Source: Sphingomonas zeae (lineage in GTDB: Bacteria > Pseudomonadota > Alphaproteobacteria > Sphingomonadales > Sphingomonadaceae). From it: a DNA stretch of 64,000 nucleotides. Positions 62,355 through 64,000 of the stretch are shown here, piece after piece. The translations under genes and the position numbers were made by a program. The notes below the pieces were generated by a model, which saw only the letters and a program-made list of their open reading frames with translations, was not told the origin of the DNA and did no database searches. Numbering within the stretch: position 1 is the first letter of the stretch; each line of letters starts with the position of its first letter. The stretch spans positions 1 to 64,000 of the forward strand of contig NZ_JACIFA010000003.1 in the NCBI RefSeq assembly GCF_014197135.1, read 5' to 3'.

Positions 62355-62987
62355 TTAATCCGCCGTCGCGACCTTCAGGAACACCGACCAGCGGTGCTCG
62401 AAGAAATTGGCCGGTGTCAGCCCGTTGAAGGGATCGGGCAGGTCGAACTGCATCCGGCGGCTAGGCCCGTCCAGGACGTCGGCCAGCAGGTTGAACAACG
62501 CCAGAGCGGTGTCGTCACGGCGCAAGAGTCCGGCATCCTGCGACGCCTGGATACACGCGATGATCGGATCGGCGAGAATGCGGTCCCAGGTCGCGAAGCG
62601 ATGCCGCAATTCCTCTGAAAAAATAGCCTCCGATGTCAGGAAGGCCATGAATCGGACCGAATCGGGTTCGACGCAAAAGGAAAAGAACCGACGTGCCGAG
62701 CTCTTCAGGCGCTCAAGCGGATTGGCGCCGCTGCTGTCATTGAGCATGGCCTGGTTCAAGCGATCAAGGTCACGCGTCACGACCGCGTCGAGCAGCGCCA
62801 TCTTGCCAGCATAGCGACGATAGATGGTATGCTTGCTAACCCCGACGGATAAGGCGATTTCCTCCATCGAGGTTCCCTCGATCCCGCGGCTGCAAAATGC
62901 CTCGCGGGCGCCGGACAGGATGATATCGTCAATATGCTGCGCCTGCTCCCGTGTCGGGCGTCCAGCGGTCCGTTTGGTAGCTGTCAT
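62355..62987 (-). CDS. TetR/AcrR-family repressor
   Basis: 210 residues from ATG 62987. DNA-binding domain at about 20-65: HIDDIILSGAREAFCSRGIE, GTSMEEIALSVGVSKHTIYR then RYAGKMALLDAV. The C-terminal ligand domain is less conserved (LDGPSRRMQFDLPDPFNGLT). It diverges from an RND membrane-fusion gene, the classic acrR-acrA layout, so it most likely represses that efflux operon until a drug or similar ligand binds. Confidence 0.92.
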   Translation of the reverse strand: MTATKRTAGRPTREQAQHIDDIILSGAREAFCSRGIEGTSMEEIALSVGVSKHTIYRRYAGKMALLDAVVTRDLDRLNQAMLNDSSGANPLERLKSSARRFFSFCVEPDSVRFMAFLTSEAIFSEELRHRFATWDRILADPIIACIQASQDAGLLRRDDTALALFNLLADVLDGPSRRMQFDLPDPFNGLTPANFFEHRWSVFLKVATAD

Positions 62988-63013
62988 GGGTCCCTTCTGC
63001 TTTTTCCCTCGGC

Positions 63014-63038
63014 ATAGGTCAAATTTAATTGCACCTAT
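63014..63038. promoter_or_regulatory. Candidate TetR operator (inverted repeat)
   Basis: ATAGGT (63014-63019), 13-base spacer, ACCTAT (63033-63038): perfect six-base arms in a 25-base site, similar in size to AcrR operators. A second overlapping repeat, GCACCT (63031-63036) with AGGTGC (63054-63059), is also present. Both lie in the 128-base intergenic region between tetR and the efflux gene. Confidence 0.5.
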
Positions 63039-63115
63039 CCGTTGCTTTTTTGCAGGTGCGAGGTAGAGGGGGAGCGAATGACTTAAACGTCATGTGCTTC
63101 AGGGAGTTTCACGGC

Positions 63116-64000
63116 GTGCCCAAAATTACCGTCCTGGGGTCGTCGCTTGCGATGACATTGGTTCTGGCGGCGTGCGGACAGGGATCGTCGCAGCAGGAGC
63201 AGGCCGCTCCGCCGCCGCCCGTCGTCACGGCGATCACGGTGCAATCCGCCGCGGTGCCCAACATCATCGAATTGCCCGGCCGAATCGAGGCGATGCGCAC
63301 TGCCGAGGTGCGCGCCCGGACCGACGGCATCGTCGAGGCGCGTCTCTATAAGGAGGGCACCGACGTCGCCGAAGGGCAGCCGTTGTTCCGGATTGACCAG
63401 CGCGATTACCGCGCACAGGTGCAACAGGCCCAGGCGGCACTCGCCCGTGCCCAGGCGGCGCGCGCCAATTCCGCTTCGATTGTCCGGCGCTACCAGCCGC
63501 TGGTCGCGGAGCGCGCGGTCAGCGCGCAGGAGTTCGACGCCGCACAGGCAGATTTGCGACAAGCCGACGCCAGCGTTACCGATGCCCGCGCCGCCCTGTC
63601 GCGTGCGCAGTTGCAGCTGAGCTATACCATCGTACGCGCGCCGATCGCGGGGCGCGCGGGGCGTGCGCAGGTGACTCAGGGCGCGCTGGTCAGCGCGACT
63701 CAGGCCACGCCGCTGACCCAGGTCGACCAGATGTCGCCCATTTATGCTGTCTTCACCCAGTCCAGTGCAGCGCTGTCCGAACTGATCCAGCAGTCCCGCT
63801 CGGGCGGCCTCGCATTGCCGAACCTGTCGCATGTCACCGTGCGGCTGACCCTGGAGGACGGCACCGAATATGGACCGACCGGCCAATTGGACTTTGCCGG
63901 GCAAACCGTTGATCCGACCACGGGCAGCCAGCAGCTTCGCGCGCAATTCCCCAACCCGAACCGCATGTTGTTGCCCGGTCAGTTTGTTCGGGCGCACGTC
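63116..64000 (+). CDS. RND efflux membrane-fusion lipoprotein (partial)
   Basis: At least 295 residues, cut by the window end with no stop seen. GTG 63116 is chosen because GGGAG lies upstream and the signal/lipobox follows (MTLVLAACGQ, Cys20); ATG 63092 is in frame as an alternative. AcrA-type fold: ITVQSAAVPNIIELPGRIEA (beta-barrel/lipoyl start), RTDGIVEARLYKEGTDVAEG, FRIDQRDYRAQVQQAQAALA (coiled-coil hairpin to AALSRAQLQLSYTIVRAPIA) and LTQVDQMSPIYAVFTQSSAA. It links an inner-membrane RND pump with an outer-membrane channel; both should lie beyond the window. Confidence 0.93.
   Translation, partial: MPKITVLGSSLAMTLVLAACGQGSSQQEQAAPPPPVVTAITVQSAAVPNIIELPGRIEAMRTAEVRARTDGIVEARLYKEGTDVAEGQPLFRIDQRDYRAQVQQAQAALARAQAARANSASIVRRYQPLVAERAVSAQEFDAAQADLRQADASVTDARAALSRAQLQLSYTIVRAPIAGRAGRAQVTQGALVSATQATPLTQVDQMSPIYAVFTQSSAALSELIQQSRSGGLALPNLSHVTVRLTLEDGTEYGPTGQLDFAGQTVDPTTGSQQLRAQFPNPNRMLLPGQFVRAHV

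Overview
The window looks like a chromosomal segment of an alphaproteobacterium of the Sphingomonadaceae (Sphingomonas or a close relative). This is inferred from the high GC content, four large TonB-dependent receptors beside sugar and lipid hydrolases, a ManD that keeps the residues of the Novosphingobium family, and housekeeping genes of alphaproteobacterial type. No taxonomic search was possible.

Layout: (1) 1-1650 holds an initiator tRNA-Met, its terminator, a frameshifted tyrosine integrase cut off by an IS3-family remnant, i.e. the stub of a decayed tRNA-targeted island. (2) 1650-14160 has a chemotaxis receptor, a DUF2332 protein, a TonB receptor, the ybbP-ybbA ABC pair divergent from tesA, and a TupA-type ATP-grasp/oxidoreductase pair. 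(3) 14273-28690 is a plant-polysaccharide region: two GH43 arabinan enzymes, a DUF2076 protein, a hybrid histidine kinase, a TonB receptor, a secreted GH67 alpha-glucuronidase, mannonate dehydratase manD and a hexuronate-type MFS transporter. A near-identical palindromic operator lies upstream of the receptor and between GH67 and manD, suggesting one glucuronoxylan regulon. (4) 28890-34641 has an L,D-transpeptidase, a glutamine amidotransferase-like protein, and an iron-type TonB receptor coupled to a PepSY membrane protein. (5) 34638-40724 has a TonB receptor coupled to a glycerophosphodiesterase, followed by a ROK regulator and a divergent GPH-type symporter. (6) 40650-51760 is mostly housekeeping: bfd, DUF418, nhaA, purL, a putative zincin, ubiB, map, a short CinA, a UDP-glucuronate epimerase and tRNA-Gly(CCC). 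(7) 51764-53675 has a second L,D-transpeptidase and an RcnR-type nickel/cobalt regulator with its CDF exporter. (8) 53756-58589 has an SGNH protein and the homogentisate pathway (hppD, hmgA, maiA) ending in a Rieske protein, with a divergent MarR regulator. (9) 58568-62276 is an ATGA-coupled GH130-GH13-GT4 operon. (10) 62355-64000 is a TetR regulator divergent from an RND membrane-fusion lipoprotein that runs off the window.

How genes work together: the GH67 enzyme would release (methyl)glucuronic acid from xylan oligomers brought in by the receptor, the MFS protein would import it, and ManD would dehydrate the mannonate formed downstream; the isomerase and reductase steps are not in the window. 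The GH43 pair would cut arabinan internally and then from its ends. HppD, HmgA and MaiA convert 4-hydroxyphenylpyruvate to fumarylacetoacetate, but no fumarylacetoacetase is seen here.

Limits: all functions are read from sequence motifs and recalled family knowledge; no database search, alignment or structure prediction was run. No CRISPR array, intact prophage or complete insertion sequence was seen. Many long antisense reading frames exist because of GC-rich codon use and were left out.
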